Source: Methylobacterium segetis
GTDB lineage: Bacteria; Pseudomonadota; Alphaproteobacteria; Rhizobiales; Beijerinckiaceae
Length of the DNA stretch: 64,000 bases
Assembly: GCF_004348265.1 (NCBI RefSeq)
Contig: NZ_SMNT01000005.1
Coordinates: 28,978-92,977, forward strand
Reading direction: 5' to 3'
Under the pieces are notes generated by a model. It had not been told where the DNA came from. It made no database searches and saw nothing but the letters and a program-made list of their open reading frames with translations. Of this stretch, positions 63,785 to 64,000 are shown one piece after another. Position numbers and translations under genes: made by a program. Each line of letters begins with the position of its first letter. The first letter of the stretch is position 1.

Positions 63785-64000
63785 GTGGTTGCAATCACGC
63801 GCGGAACGTCCGCATCGGAGACCTTTAATCCTGCGTCGCAAGAAGGATCGAATCCTTTCGGAGAAGACTCGTCTCTGGTCTACGGCAACGGAGGCAACGA
63901 TCGGTTCTTCGTCCTCGGGACTCAGAACGATCTGAACCGTGTCGACATCGTCGCCGGCAGCGGAAACGACACGACGGAGGCGACCTTAGGTGCCGGCAAC
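63785..64000 (+). CDS. RTX-like Ca-binding repeat protein, 5' end only
   Basis: 72 codons from a GTG, open to the window edge. VVAITRGTSASETFNPASQE, then LVYGNGGNDRFFVLGTQNDL and VDIVAGSGNDTTEATLGAGN. GNGGND and GSGND resemble the GGxGxDxUx nonapeptide of hemolysin-type calcium-binding repeats, spaced about 25 residues. No signal peptide; such proteins usually leave by a type I system using a C-terminal signal that would lie beyond the edge. GGAG sits upstream of the GTG. This gene is short here but its repeats are clear. Confidence 0.65.
   Translation, partial: MVAITRGTSASETFNPASQEGSNPFGEDSSLVYGNGGNDRFFVLGTQNDLNRVDIVAGSGNDTTEATLGAGN

Overview
The window looks like a chromosomal segment of a Methylobacterium/Methylorubrum-type alphaproteobacterium. 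The evidence is very high GC, a serine-glyoxylate aminotransferase at the left edge that closely resembles the SgaA of pink-pigmented serine-cycle methylotrophs, plant-type GshA, an Omp31-like surface protein and several small Rhizobiales families. No rRNA, tRNA, CRISPR array, intact insertion sequence or prophage was seen. Identifications rest on reading motifs and remembered families, not on searches.

Layout. 1-0.94 kb: start of sgaA (serine cycle), reading out of the window, with a 747-bp leader. 1.7-6.6 kb: LpxH-like phosphatase plus overlapping GT4 glycosyltransferase, rnhB, a PA0069-type radical SAM gene, a short GT-A-like gene and moaB. 6.8-12.5 kb: an exopolysaccharide module (two-part glycosyltransferase, second GT4, GumC/Wzz-like chain-length protein, WecB/TagA/CpsF glycosyltransferase) facing a NudK-like NUDIX gene. 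13-20 kb: tusA, a Gly/Tyr-rich secreted protein, gshA, rsmE, ubiA, a DUF6101-like gene and cysQ. 20-26.8 kb: cold-shock protein, small conserved proteins, a DJ-1/PfpI protein, aspartate aminotransferase and a luciferase-like oxidoreductase. 26.9-34.6 kb: assimilatory sulfate reduction, cysHDN in one direction, an Lrp/AsnC regulator and cysJ-cysI in the other. Together these code for sulfate activation, APS/PAPS reduction and sulfite reduction to sulfide; cysQ, gshA and tusA lie nearby. 35-48.5 kb: a cytoplasmic chemoreceptor with a PilZ domain, TetR and DUF1330, pyrF, a uracil-DNA glycosylase-like gene, a Tat-exported molybdenum hydroxylase (iorAB type), a histidine kinase, divergent cobT/cobS, DUF1289, an aspartic protease and dusA.

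48.9-53.2 kb is an accessory island: two methyltransferases and a glycosyltransferase-like protein of lower GC, stretches with no recognisable gene, and the 3' remnant of a TauE/SafE (TSUP) transporter gene with a frameshift. 53.5-64 kb: an Omp31-like protein with a textbook terminator, an AI-2E-family permease with a long cytoplasmic extension, a single-domain response regulator, a CorA/ZntB transporter, an internally duplicated DUF6328-like membrane protein preceded by a six-copy 12-bp repeat, an OprB-type porin, a CHASE3-type chemoreceptor, and the first 72 codons of an RTX-like Gly/Asp-repeat protein cut by the right edge.

I found no clear new multi-gene system. The best leads are the permease with the fused C-terminal domain, the PilZ chemoreceptor, the 12-bp repeat next to a hidden 27-residue membrane peptide gene, the palindrome and Lrp gene between the two cys operons, and the decayed accessory island.
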